Assembly (NCBI RefSeq): GCF_947492815.1
Contig: NZ_CANLOB010000005.1
Location: forward strand, 62,001 to 126,000
DNA from: an uncultured Dokdonia sp.
Lineage (GTDB): Bacteria > Bacteroidota > Bacteroidia > Flavobacteriales > Flavobacteriaceae
DNA: 64,000 nt
Direction: 5' to 3'
In this document: one piece after another, positions 8,191 through 16,126 of the stretch
How the letters are laid out: each line of letters opens with the position of its first letter
How positions within the stretch are numbered: position 1 is the stretch's first letter
Program-made: the position numbers and the translations under genes
Notes under the pieces: model-generated
The model's database searches: none
What the model was told of the DNA's origin: nothing
What the model saw: the letters and a program-made list of their open reading frames with translations, nothing else

Positions 8191-8808
8191 ATGGCAAAAC
8201 GCTCAGCACCCGAAATTAATGCAGGATCTATGGCAGATATTGCGTTCTTGCTTCTTATTTTCTTTCTAGTTACTACAACTATAGACAAGGATAAAGGATT
8301 AGTAAGGCAATTGCCTCCTCCATTAGATGATGAGATAGTTCCTCCAATTATCAAAGAGAAAAACTTATTTGTAGTATTAGTAAATGCAAATAATGACCTT
8401 TTGGTAGAGGACGAGCCAATGGAATTAAAAGATTTACGCCAAGCGGCTAAAGATTTCTTAGACAATGGTGGAATTCCTGCTGGTCAGGAAGGATACTGTG
8501 ATTATTGTCAAGGATCTCGTAGTCCAAGTTCATCAGATAATCCAGATAAAGCCATAATCTCTATGAGTAGTGCAAGAAAAACAGATTACACTACCTATAT
8601 AGCTGTTCAGAATGAATTAGGAGCAGCTTATAATGAGCTTAGAGATAGAGAGTCGCAACGACTTTTTGGATGGAAATATACAGAAGTTAAAGCTGCAATT
8701 GCGGCCGGAAACTATGAAGGAAATGAAGAAAAAGCTAAAGAAAAATTAAAAGAGGTTAGAGCACTGATTCCTTTTAAACTTTCTGAAGCAGAACCTCAAA
8801 GTAATTAA
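8191..8808 (+). CDS. exbD: ExbD/TolR family transport protein (first copy)
   Basis: 205 residues, longer than the usual ~140. One N-terminal transmembrane helix carries the functional Asp (Asp-16 in SMADIAFLLLIFF). The periplasmic domain has an insertion with four-residue cysteine pattern CDYCQ near residue 105 and an acidic/basic helical C-terminus. The family partners ExbB to drive TonB. Follows the small membrane gene by 6 bp and precedes a second exbD by 4 bp. Confidence 0.9.
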   Translation: MAKRSAPEINAGSMADIAFLLLIFFLVTTTIDKDKGLVRQLPPPLDDEIVPPIIKEKNLFVVLVNANNDLLVEDEPMELKDLRQAAKDFLDNGGIPAGQEGYCDYCQGSRSPSSSDNPDKAIISMSSARKTDYTTYIAVQNELGAAYNELRDRESQRLFGWKYTEVKAAIAAGNYEGNEEKAKEKLKEVRALIPFKLSEAEPQSN

Positions 8809-8812
8809 TACT

Positions 8813-9283
8813 ATGTCTAAATTTAAAAAGAAAAAAGGAGGAGAACTTCCTCCTGTGAATACAGCTTCATTACCTGATATCGTATTTATGTTACTGTTTT
8901 TCTTTATGGTGGCTACTGTACTTAGAAAAAATGATCTTAAAGTTCTAAATCAATTGCCTCCGGCAAATCAAGTTGAAAAGCTGGATAAACAAAGAACAGT
9001 TTTTGTATTTATTGGTAAACCAGGTCCTAATTATAAAGGGAAATCTAGGGAAGCTATTGTACAAATCGGTGATCGAATTGTAGATGTAAGTGAAGTGAAA
9101 TCAGCTGTTCTTCAGGAAGTTCAAACAAAACTTGATGAAAATTTACAGAGCTCAGCTATTGTTGCTTTGAAAATTGATAAAAATGCAGAAGCAGGATTGG
9201 TGTACGATGTAAAACAAGAATTACGTGAAGCCAATTTACCTAAGATTGTATTCATTACAACAAATGGTGAGTCAGTTGAATAA
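8813..9283 (+). CDS. exbD: ExbD/TolR family transport protein (second copy)
   Basis: 156 residues. Basic N-terminus (KFKKKKGG), then the single transmembrane helix with the conserved Asp (Asp-22 in LPDIVFMLLFFFMVA). The periplasmic domain ends in a KIVFITTNGE strand. Two non-identical ExbD proteins after one ExbB suggests a heteromeric ExbD pair, an arrangement common in Bacteroidetes. Last gene of the operon; a strong terminator follows 20 bp later. Confidence 0.92.
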   Translation: MSKFKKKKGGELPPVNTASLPDIVFMLLFFFMVATVLRKNDLKVLNQLPPANQVEKLDKQRTVFVFIGKPGPNYKGKSREAIVQIGDRIVDVSEVKSAVLQEVQTKLDENLQSSAIVALKIDKNAEAGLVYDVKQELREANLPKIVFITTNGESVE

Positions 9284-9303
9284 ACTCAAATTTTATAATT
9301 AGT

Positions 9304-9337
9304 AAAAAAACGCCTTGAGAAATCAAGGCGTTTTTTT
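9304..9337 (+). terminator. Terminator of the exbB-exbD operon
   Basis: A-run, stem CGCCTTGA (9311-9318), GAAA loop, TCAAGGCG (9323-9330) and seven T. Confidence 0.92.
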
Positions 9338-9363
9338 ATGTTTTTATCAGGAATCATTTCTTG

Positions 9364-9371
9364 TATCTTTG
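9364..9371 (+). promoter_or_regulatory. -7 box of the beta-barrel gene
   Basis: TATCTTTG, a perfect TAnnTTTG. It lies after the TTG at 9361 and before the GTG at 9388, and so decides the start in favour of the GTG. Confidence 0.55.
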
Positions 9372-9387
9372 TTATAAATCAAATCTT

Positions 9388-10098
9388 GTGAGATATCCTT
9401 CTTTTTATTTACTACTTTTTTTACTATTTGGACAAACAGTGTTGAGTCAAGAAGATATTAAAGAATATATGTATACTGGGATTGATTCTTTGTATAGAGA
9501 AGATCAAGTGTATATTGGTGTTACTTTTAATTTGTTGTCTAATAAACCTGATGCAGTATCTCAAAATGGACTTAGTGGAAGCTTACAATTAGGTTTTATA
9601 CGTGATATGCCTTTTAATAAGAGGCGAAATAAAGCTATAGGTGTTGGTTTGGGAGTGTCTATAGATACCTTTAATCAAGACCTCTTTATAGGCGAAGAAA
9701 ACGACGGAAATACAACTATATTTTCGGCAATACCTGAAGATATAAATGCCGATAAAAATAGATTTACTTTTTACACATTAGAAATGCCTATTCAGTATAG
9801 ATGGAGAACATCTACACCAACAAAATATGCTTTTTGGCGTATTCACACAGGGGTGCAATTAGGATATATCTTTAGATTTAAATCTACATTTATACAGGAA
9901 GGTAACGAAGTCAATCAGACAGATCTACCTGAATTAAATAAATTACAATACGGTTTAACTTTTGCTTTTGGTTATGGGGCATTTAATTTTCAGGCGTATT
10001 ATGGTTTAAATACGTTATTTAATGACGATGCTATCATTAATGAAGAGATGGTAAATTTACAAGTGGTCCGTTTAGGACTTCAGTTTTATTTCCTATAA
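9388..10098 (+). CDS. Outer-membrane beta-barrel protein, PorT-like family
   Basis: 236 residues from GTG 9388. This start gives a standard signal peptide (RYPSFYLLLFLLFG, cleavage near VLSQ). The mature part alternates polar and hydrophobic residues in short strands with glycines and ends in the aromatic FYF-Leu pattern of outer-membrane barrels; it resembles OMP_b-brl_2 / PorT proteins. True PorT is a type IX secretion component, but several barrel paralogs of this size exist in flavobacteria, so I give no symbol. Lies between the exbD genes and the PAP2-rpoN pair, an order I recall from other flavobacteria. Convergent with the PAP2-like gene, 12 bp between stops. Confidence 0.75.
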   Translation: MRYPSFYLLLFLLFGQTVLSQEDIKEYMYTGIDSLYREDQVYIGVTFNLLSNKPDAVSQNGLSGSLQLGFIRDMPFNKRRNKAIGVGLGVSIDTFNQDLFIGEENDGNTTIFSAIPEDINADKNRFTFYTLEMPIQYRWRTSTPTKYAFWRIHTGVQLGYIFRFKSTFIQEGNEVNQTDLPELNKLQYGLTFAFGYGAFNFQAYYGLNTLFNDDAIINEEMVNLQVVRLGLQFYFL

Positions 10099-10110
10099 GA
10101 TAATTGATTG

Positions 10111-10716
10111 CTATAACCAATACTTAAATGACATGAGTTGTGGTAAGGATCCTACAAAAAAACCAATAATTAATTCTCGGTAGGTATGTGCTTTTGCATC
10201 TAATCGAGAGGTTGCAGTACCGCCACATCCTATAATTAAAAATGCAATAAGTAGGAGTAAGTTTTGATTAAAATGAATACTTAATCCTATTATAAATGCA
10301 ACTAAGCCAGATATGCCTATCATATGTAAGCTTGTTTTAAAATTAAATAGGGCTAATATTAGTGCGGCAAGACTTGATCCTAAAATTCCTACAAAGAAAA
10401 AATGAAGTTCGGGAATTTCATAGCCTTTAAAAACAATTTGAATTAATAAAAATGTAAAGAGTAACTGCATTAATAATGGATAACGACGTTCTTTTACATT
10501 CTTTAAATTTATGTCTGATACCAAATTCAAATTTTTAAGCATATAATAACTTAAAATAGGAATAATAATAGTCATGATTGTTGTGGCAAACAATTTTGAA
10601 AAAAGGAATGACGTATTAAAAAACCTAGGTGATATTTTAAAGTAAAGAAGTACACCAGCTATTGGCATAAACAGCGGATGGAAAATATAAGATAGACTTC
10701 GAATGATATATTTCAT
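10111..10716 (-). CDS. Degenerate PAP2-like membrane protein downstream of rpoN
   Basis: 201 residues, five to six hydrophobic segments. It keeps echoes of the PAP2 phosphatase signature: KERRYP near residue 82, SLHMIG near 130 and SRLDAKAHTYRELIIGFFVG near 170. The catalytic PSGH and the SRxxxxxHxxxD histidine pattern are altered (AKAHT...E), so phosphatase activity is doubtful. Its ATG overlaps the stop of rpoN by one base (TAATG), showing translational coupling. In cognate flavobacterial genomes a PAP2-like gene follows rpoN, as I recall. The role is unknown; isoprenoid or lipid phosphate handling is a possibility only. Confidence 0.75.
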   Translation of the reverse strand: MKYIIRSLSYIFHPLFMPIAGVLLYFKISPRFFNTSFLFSKLFATTIMTIIIPILSYYMLKNLNLVSDINLKNVKERRYPLLMQLLFTFLLIQIVFKGYEIPELHFFFVGILGSSLAALILALFNFKTSLHMIGISGLVAFIIGLSIHFNQNLLLLIAFLIIGCGGTATSRLDAKAHTYRELIIGFFVGSLPQLMSFKYWL

Positions 10717-12167
10717 TAGATTCTTTTACGGAGCCTCGCAACAGGTAAATCTAATTGTTCTCTATACTTTGCAACAGTACGTCTAGCGATAGGATATCCT
10801 TTTTCTTTTAAGATACCCGCTAGTTTATCATCAGTGAGGGGTTTTTTCTTGTCTTCCTCTTCGATAACAGTTTCTAATATTTTTTTAATTTCACGTGTAG
10901 ATACCTCTTCTCCTTGATCATTGGTCATACTCTCACTAAAGAACTCTTTAATAAGCTTTGTGCCATAAGGTGTATCTACATACTTACTATTGGCGACACG
11001 AGAAACAGTTGATACGTCCATTTCGATTTCGTTTGCAATGTCTTTTAATATCATAGGACGTAAGCTACGTTCGTCGCCAGTCAGGAAGTACTCTTTTTGA
11101 TAATACATGATAGCACTCATGGTAACAAATAATGTCTGTTGGCGTTGTAAAATAGCTTCTATAAACCATTTTGCAGCATCTAGTTTCTGTTTTATAAATA
11201 AAACAGCATCTTTCTGTGCTTTTGTTTTTTCTTTAGAAGCTTTGTAGCCTTTGAGCATATTGCTGTAATCTCTGGAAACTCTTAGTTCAGGAGCATTACG
11301 ACCATTCAAGCTAAGTTCAAGTTCTCCTTCTACAATACGTATAGTAAAATCTGGGACTACATGCTCTACAATTTTTGTATTACTAGCGTAAGAGCCTCCA
11401 GGTTTTGGATTTAAATGCTCTATTTCTTGTATAGCGTCTTTTAATTCTTCTTCAGAGATAGAGAATTTAGACATTAATTTTTTGTAATGTTTTTTGCTAA
11501 AATGATCAAAAGATTTTTCAAGAATGTCTATCGCAAGTTCTATGGACTTCGTGGGTGTTTTTCGCGAAAGCTGTAAAACTAAACACTCTTCTAGATTACG
11601 AGCTGCAACTCCAGAAGGATCTAGTTCTTGAACAGTATAGAGTACTTCTTCTATTTTTTCTTCAGTGGTATACACGTTTTGGGTAAACGCAAGATCATCC
11701 ATTAGATCTTCAAGCGATCTTCTTAGGTATCCGCTTTCGTCCAAACTACCTATAATGAATTCTGCAATATCACGTTCTTCTTGTGATAAACGAAATGTAT
11801 TAAGTTGTGTTTTTAAGTATTGATTAAATGAAGTGCCAGAAGCATAAGGTACCTGTTTGTCTTCATCATCTATGCTATAGTTATTGGCACTCAAGCGATA
11901 GTCAGGAATCTCATCGTCACTTAGATATTCATCTACATTGATTTCGGTTTCGATAGTATCATTTCCAAAATCGTCTTCTGTATTGCTGAACTCATCAAAC
12001 TCATCTTTAATTTCCTCTTTTCCACTATCTAAAGCAGGATTCTCTTCAAGTTCCTGTTTTATTTTTTGTTCAAAAGCTTGGGTAGGCAATTGAATCAATT
12101 TCATCAACTGTATTTGTTGAGGAGATAGCTTTTGAGAGAGTTTAAAATTAAGTTGTTGTTTCAGCAT
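10716..12167 (-). CDS. rpoN: RNA polymerase sigma-54 factor
   Basis: 483 residues. Region I is the Gln/Leu-rich start (KLSQKLSPQQIQLMKLIQLP), region II is acidic (residues ~50-85), followed by the core-binding domain, the helix-turn-helix (DVSTVSRVANSKYVDTPYG) and the C-terminal RpoN box ARRTVAKYRE at 461-470. Directs transcription at -24/-12 promoters and needs an enhancer-binding ATPase; none lies in this window. A palindrome copy at 11560-11569 is embedded in the frame, read as LSRKT. A TATTTTTG box ends four bases before the ATG, so the transcript may be leaderless. Its old neighbour asnS is now 4.8 kb away, separated by the accessory island. Confidence 0.97.
   Translation of the reverse strand: MLKQQLNFKLSQKLSPQQIQLMKLIQLPTQAFEQKIKQELEENPALDSGKEEIKDEFDEFSNTEDDFGNDTIETEINVDEYLSDDEIPDYRLSANNYSIDDEDKQVPYASGTSFNQYLKTQLNTFRLSQEERDIAEFIIGSLDESGYLRRSLEDLMDDLAFTQNVYTTEEKIEEVLYTVQELDPSGVAARNLEECLVLQLSRKTPTKSIELAIDILEKSFDHFSKKHYKKLMSKFSISEEELKDAIQEIEHLNPKPGGSYASNTKIVEHVVPDFTIRIVEGELELSLNGRNAPELRVSRDYSNMLKGYKASKEKTKAQKDAVLFIKQKLDAAKWFIEAILQRQQTLFVTMSAIMYYQKEYFLTGDERSLRPMILKDIANEIEMDVSTVSRVANSKYVDTPYGTKLIKEFFSESMTNDQGEEVSTREIKKILETVIEEEDKKKPLTDDKLAGILKEKGYPIARRTVAKYREQLDLPVARLRKRI
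11560..11569. repeat. Palindrome core TTTCGCGAAA inside rpoN
   Basis: Exact 10-bp core with partly eroded flanks (GTT on the left, GCT on the right). On the coding strand it reads in the LSRK phase. Confidence 0.8.
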
Positions 12168-12171
12168 ATAA

Positions 12172-12179
12172 CAAAAATA
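12172..12179 (-). promoter_or_regulatory. -7 box of rpoN
   Basis: TATTTTTG on the minus strand, four bases before the ATG. No good -33 TTTG. Confidence 0.45.
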
Positions 12180-12256
12180 AGCAAAAGGAAGAATATCATC
12201 GCTTTATATTTTGTTATAGAAAAAGGAATTACTGAAGCTATTGAAAAAAATAAAGA

Positions 12257-12313
12257 GAATATGCTTATTTAAAATACCATAGGTTGCCTATAATATTTTA
12301 AATAAGCATATTC
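12257..12313 (-). terminator. Long perfect hairpin at the island's rpoN edge
   Basis: Two 20-bp arms (12257-12276 and 12294-12313) are perfect inverted repeats; the loop holds a second stem, ATAGG-TTG-CCTAT. It lies after the stop of the lipoprotein gene 12347-13180 and before the rpoN start, so it may end the lipoprotein transcript. There is no clear T-run, so a boundary or regulatory role is equally open. Confidence 0.6.
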
Positions 12314-12346
12314 AATTATAATTTGTATGTAGATGTTATTTAGTAT

Positions 12347-13180
12347 TTATAGATCGCCCCCTCCACAAGGAGGTTCCGCTACACAACACATCCAAAAAGG
12401 CGATTCGCAATACTCTGCACACCCACCACAATTAGAATGTGGTGGTGGTGGACGTCTTCCTCCATGGTCAAAAGCTCGTCCGCTGGTCTCAATATCATTA
12501 CTATTGTCAATTATAAGATTTCCATTTTTGTCCTTTGCTATAAGTATTGTTATAATTTCTTGTTGTTTGTTTATACCTAAAAATAAAGCAATAGATTTAG
12601 AGTCTTTTGTATTTAATATACGTTGAATTACCGGTTTGCCAAATCCAATTCTTTCTACTCTAACCGTTTGCTTTGTAAAACCTTTCTCAAAACTATCATA
12701 ATTATAAGCATTATTCATGGAAAATATATAGTTGTAGGCATCTTCGTTAGATATAATGTGAGATTCCTTAGAATTGTAACCAGTTTCAGCACCTTTTGTT
12801 TGTTGTAAGATATCGATATTTGTAATGTTCCTTGTTGTAGGTATGATCTCAGAAGTTATTTCTCCGTGATTAGTTAAATCTTTTTTGTTAAAACCTCTAG
12901 CAGAAAAAGTGATTTGATTTTTAGTATTTAATCCTAAGTCAAACCATACATAGGTTACTTCTTCTTGAGCAATAAGTTTAGAAAGCTGTGTTGCATCAAA
13001 TTCATAGTGAGAGATGCTTTGTTGGTTGGTAATAATCTCATTAGTTAGCGTTGCTGTTTTCCATTCACTACGTTGCAATGTTAGATCAGCGACGGCATTT
13101 TCTGGCGTGACAGTAGTATCTTCAGAACACGATACAAATAGTAGCCCCAAGAAATAAATGGGTCTTAGTAATTTTCTCAT
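12347..13180 (-). CDS. Lipoprotein with RPPPP motif and six-cysteine tail
   Basis: 277 residues. Lipobox LFVSC followed by Ser-Glu-Asp. The middle contains a segment FDATQLSKLIAQE similar to the FNYKELRQYLDYVEQE segment of the lipoprotein at 16127-16783, so it is a diverged member of that family. The last 39 residues begin HGGRRPPPPH and hold six cysteines (251, 254, 258, 265, 266, 272) in the spacing C-x2-C-x3-C-x6-CC-x5-C, ending in a Gly-rich run. That tail is unlike the two relatives, which end in acidic residues. No known domain recognised. Downstream of the two-component pair and on the same strand. Function unknown. Confidence 0.85.
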   Translation of the reverse strand: MRKLLRPIYFLGLLFVSCSEDTTVTPENAVADLTLQRSEWKTATLTNEIITNQQSISHYEFDATQLSKLIAQEEVTYVWFDLGLNTKNQITFSARGFNKKDLTNHGEITSEIIPTTRNITNIDILQQTKGAETGYNSKESHIISNEDAYNYIFSMNNAYNYDSFEKGFTKQTVRVERIGFGKPVIQRILNTKDSKSIALFLGINKQQEIITILIAKDKNGNLIIDNSNDIETSGRAFDHGGRRPPPPHSNCGGCAEYCESPFWMCCVAEPPCGGGDL

Positions 13181-13278
13181 AATTTATTGATTATAAATGG
13201 TTAATATTTCTATTAAGATAGTAAAAAAGTATAGGGAAAATGTTTTAAATGTGTTTTCTAATATTTTGAGAATTAAAT

Positions 13279-13908
13279 CTAAGGCTTAAATAATCCATGC
13301 TTAATCGCATAAATGACCAATCCTGTTCTATTTTTTAAATTTAGTTTAGAAAACACACTGTCTCTATAACCTTGTACCGTTTTTGGGCTCAAAAACATAC
13401 GGTCTGCGATTTCATTGTACGTCATTTCAGTACAGGCATGTTTTATGAATTCGAGTTCTCGCTCTTTAAGGGTAAGCGAACTCTCCTCGTGTAGACTTCG
13501 TACTAAGATTTGAGCGACGGTATTGGTATGATAAAATCCTTGACTCATTAATTCTTTAAGTGCACTTTCTAAAACCGACTTTTCGGTGTCTTTTAGAAGG
13601 TATCCTTTGGCTCCTGCTCGTAGCATTTTTAAGATGGTGCGTTCTTCTTCCTCTACAGATAGTGCTAGTACTTTTATGTTAGGGTGGTGTTCTTTGAGAT
13701 AGGCGGTGGTTTCAATACCATCCATAATAGGCATGTTGACATCCATGAGGACAATGTCTGGGCGTTTGTTTTCAAAAACGAGTTGGTCCACAAGTTCTTG
13801 TCCGTTTTTACAGGTGTATAACACTTCAAAATCTTCAAAAGAATTTACAAGTCCGCTGATGGCTTGTGAGAGCAATGTATGGTCGTCTACTACTACAAGT
13901 TTGTTCAT
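13279..13908 (-). CDS. NarL/FixJ-type response regulator
   Basis: 209 residues. Receiver domain at 1-120 with acidic pair Asp-8/Asp-9, phospho-acceptor Asp-56 (IVLMDVNMP) and Lys-105 (YLLKDTE). LuxR-type helix-turn-helix at about 143-205 (LTLKERELEFIK, then SPKTVQGYRDSVFSKL). Binds DNA when phosphorylated. Its ATG overlaps the end of the kinase gene by four bases, so the kinase just upstream is its partner. Targets are not visible; the neighbouring lipoprotein genes on the same strand are the obvious candidates. Confidence 0.94.
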   Translation of the reverse strand: MNKLVVVDDHTLLSQAISGLVNSFEDFEVLYTCKNGQELVDQLVFENKRPDIVLMDVNMPIMDGIETTAYLKEHHPNIKVLALSVEEEERTILKMLRAGAKGYLLKDTEKSVLESALKELMSQGFYHTNTVAQILVRSLHEESSLTLKERELEFIKHACTEMTYNEIADRMFLSPKTVQGYRDSVFSKLNLKNRTGLVIYAIKHGLFKP

Positions 13909-14690
13909 GTCATATCATTTTTTGATGTGTATGAGAGGTGCATTTCTGTACCATCTCCTTCTTTTGACGAAACTTCAATCGTAGCGCCAATCAGTTTTCC
14001 TCTAGACTCTATATTTGAAAGTCCTATTCCTTTTTTCGCTTTCGCGAAAGCTATATCAAACCCAATCCCGTTGTCTTTAGCTTTGATATCCACACTATTT
14101 TCTGTATAACTAATACAAACATCTAAATGACTAGCCTTAGAATGTTTAATCGTATTCGTAAAAAACTCCTGAAATATTCTAAAAATAATAGAACCTATTT
14201 TTTTATCTATTTCAATAGGAATTCCCGTTACCTCTAAAGTTGTAGTCAGATATTCCATGCGTTTAAAACGATCTAACTCTAGCTCTAAGGCCTCTATAAG
14301 CGTCATGTTTTTAAGCGCTTCAGGGTTAATGAGTTTAGATAAAGCACGTATTTCTGTAAGCCCTTTCCCTATAGTTGCTGCGGCTTCATCTAGTTGTGTT
14401 TGATCACCGCCAGAATTTTGTGTTTGTATTTTAGCCAAGGTTAATAGCTGTCCAATATTATCATGCAATTCCCAACTAATATTTCGTAAGGTCTCTTCTC
14501 GTATTTCTATTTGTGATTCAGCAATTTCCCGTTCAAATCGCTTTTGAGAGTCTTGTTGTTCTATCAAAAGCTCGTTTTTACGTCTGATAAATACCGAGAA
14601 TAATACAGCGCCAACTATTAAAAACAATAATAGAATAGTAATTACTACTAATATTAATATAACTGTACTGTTCTCTTGGGGTTGCGCCAT
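13905..14690 (-). CDS. Sensor histidine kinase (HisKA_3 / NarX type)
   Basis: 261 residues, very short sensor. The first eight residues are extracytoplasmic, then one transmembrane helix (about 10-35) and a coiled coil to residue 70. The phospho-acceptor is His-76 in WELHDNIGQ, the HisKA_3 motif. The ATPase domain shows the N box near SIIFRIFQEFFTNTIKHS, DNGIGFD and KKGIGLSNIESR. With no periplasmic domain it must sense inside the membrane or through a partner; the polytopic protein at 15458-16105 is a candidate. A palindrome copy at 14038-14051 sits between the DNGIGFD and GIGLSN motifs and encodes AFAKAKK. Confidence 0.93.
   Translation of the reverse strand: MAQPQENSTVILILVVITILLLFLIVGAVLFSVFIRRKNELLIEQQDSQKRFEREIAESQIEIREETLRNISWELHDNIGQLLTLAKIQTQNSGGDQTQLDEAAATIGKGLTEIRALSKLINPEALKNMTLIEALELELDRFKRMEYLTTTLEVTGIPIEIDKKIGSIIFRIFQEFFTNTIKHSKASHLDVCISYTENSVDIKAKDNGIGFDIAFAKAKKGIGLSNIESRGKLIGATIEVSSKEGDGTEMHLSYTSKNDMT
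14038..14051. repeat. Palindrome copy GCTTTCGCGAAAGC in the histidine kinase
   Basis: Exact 14-bp core within the ATPase domain, read AFAKA on the coding strand. Confidence 0.85.
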
Positions 14691-14738
14691 GCATTATGTC
14701 ATTTGTGAAATTTAATTTTTGCTCTAATGGATTTTATT

Positions 14739-14774
14739 AAAAATGCGACTACCACTTATAGTAATCGCATTTTA
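14739..14774 (-). terminator. Terminator of the 14789-15433 lipoprotein gene
   Basis: AAAATGCGA on one side and TCGCATTTT on the other, extended by TAC/GTA around one mismatch; 15 bp after the stop. Confidence 0.7.
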
Positions 14775-14788
14775 AAATAATCTATATG

Positions 14789-15433
14789 TTAATTGTCGTC
14801 TGATTCATCTCCATAATCTGTTGTGATAGTAGATGGAGGCGGTCTTTTTCCTCCATGATTACCTGCGAGACTTTTTATTTCGTTTGCAGTTATTTCTTTG
14901 TTTTTAATTAGTTTTAACACTTCTCCTACTGGAACAGCTCTAGATTCCCCATTTTTTTTCTTTTGTATTGCGTAGGAAACAGATTCGCTATCAGTATTAA
15001 AAGTAGCCATAGGGTTTAAGAAAAGTGTTTCAGCACCTGCATTTTGATTTTTTATTTCAAATGATAATTTACCATTATTATCGGGGTATTTAGAGAAATA
15101 AAACCCTAGACTTTCAATATTAACACCGGCATTAAGACTTTCTTGTTCAATATATGTTATGTATTGTTTTAGTGTTTGAAAATCTAACATAAAAGTTCTA
15201 GTCGCCTGATAAGAATTTAAAGATGATTTTTTTATTAAATTTTCTTCTAAAAATTTTGCTCTTTCAGCACCATATTCTTGATACATTATATTTGCATCTG
15301 TTACAGGAATGATGTTTTTAGGAGGAAGTGTTGTAATACTGTTTGCGGTTTCATTAACTATAGAGTTATCTTCCTCGCAACTTAAAAATAATGCTAAACA
15401 GCAAATGATAAATAATAATGGATTTAATTTCAT
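14789..15433 (-). CDS. RPPP-tail lipoprotein (second of three)
   Basis: 214 residues. Lipobox LFLSC followed by Glu-Glu-Asp-Asn. It aligns along its length with the lipoprotein at 16127-16783: MYQEYGAER against LYQNYGENR, SYQATRTF against DYQATRSL, LKQYITYIEQES against LRQYLDYVEQEA, SRAVPVGEV against PTAVPVGQL, and SLAGNHGGKRPPP (188-200) against SLAGNEGHRRPPP. The C-terminus after the prolines is acidic (DYGDESDDN). Export to the cell surface is inferred from the acidic residues after the lipid Cys. No known domain. Own terminator, and 24 bp after the stop of the membrane protein gene. Confidence 0.87.
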   Translation of the reverse strand: MKLNPLLFIICCLALFLSCEEDNSIVNETANSITTLPPKNIIPVTDANIMYQEYGAERAKFLEENLIKKSSLNSYQATRTFMLDFQTLKQYITYIEQESLNAGVNIESLGFYFSKYPDNNGKLSFEIKNQNAGAETLFLNPMATFNTDSESVSYAIQKKKNGESRAVPVGEVLKLIKNKEITANEIKSLAGNHGGKRPPPSTITTDYGDESDDN

Positions 15434-15457
15434 AAAATTTTGTTTTAATGATTTCTA

Positions 15458-16105
15458 CTAAGTTTCATCTATTCTTTCAGATATAATAAAGCCTAAGATA
15501 AAAATTATATTTTGTATTATAATAAATGTGTTATGTATAACTGAAAGATTATCAAGTACTTCTTTTGAGAAATATTCATAATTAGTAAAGATGAGATTGA
15601 TTGGTAAATAGACTATCCAAAAGATCAAGTTTCCTATTAAAAACCAAACGGTTAGATTCTTATGTAAAAATGTTATGTTTTGACTTTTTAATAATTCAAT
15701 TGCATAATACATAATACCTAGAAATGATATCAAGCCACCAATGAAATATGATATAGTATAATAATCTACAATAATGGTTTTGTATTTATATACTATTTCT
15801 ATACCTTGGATAAGAGCATAGATGAAGAATAGAATATTTATGATTTTAAGCCTTTTTTTATCTTTTATTGCATTCTTTAAAATCCAATAGATTAAAGTAA
15901 ATAAAACAATACGTCTTATATTATATAAATATCCTGTGTCTTTTTCGAGAATTTCACCTATATAATTTCCAAGGAATTCATTAGCGATTGTATACCATAA
16001 GAAGTAACAAATATATTTAAGAAAACTGTTTTTATATTTATAAAAGTAAATAGATGAAACAATAGCCGTTATAATTTGTATTATATCAAAAATGCTAAGT
16101 GTCAT
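15458..16105 (-). CDS. Polytopic membrane protein of the RPPP island
   Basis: 215 residues with six or seven transmembrane helices, many Ile/Phe/Tyr and short charged loops (KNAIKDKKRLK; LLKSQNITFLHKN). No family recognised. It sits 21 bp after one RPPP lipoprotein and 24 bp before the other, so the three are co-transcribed. I recall similar small 7-helix proteins beside short NarX-type kinases in flavobacteria, which suggests that it could be the membrane sensor for the neighbouring kinase. That link is inference from neighbourhood. Confidence 0.8.
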   Translation of the reverse strand: MTLSIFDIIQIITAIVSSIYFYKYKNSFLKYICYFLWYTIANEFLGNYIGEILEKDTGYLYNIRRIVLFTLIYWILKNAIKDKKRLKIINILFFIYALIQGIEIVYKYKTIIVDYYTISYFIGGLISFLGIMYYAIELLKSQNITFLHKNLTVWFLIGNLIFWIVYLPINLIFTNYEYFSKEVLDNLSVIHNTFIIIQNIIFILGFIISERIDET

Positions 16106-16126
16106 CTATTTACTAATTAATTTATA

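Noticed and set aside
12257..12313. Terminal inverted repeat of a transposon
   Set aside because: The hairpin at the other edge of the island has a different sequence, and no transposase lies between them.
12333..12626. Open frame on the plus strand across the Cys-rich tail
   Set aside because: Antisense shadow of the lipoprotein gene; no signal, no start context, and its sequence merely reflects the Pro/Gly codons of the other strand.
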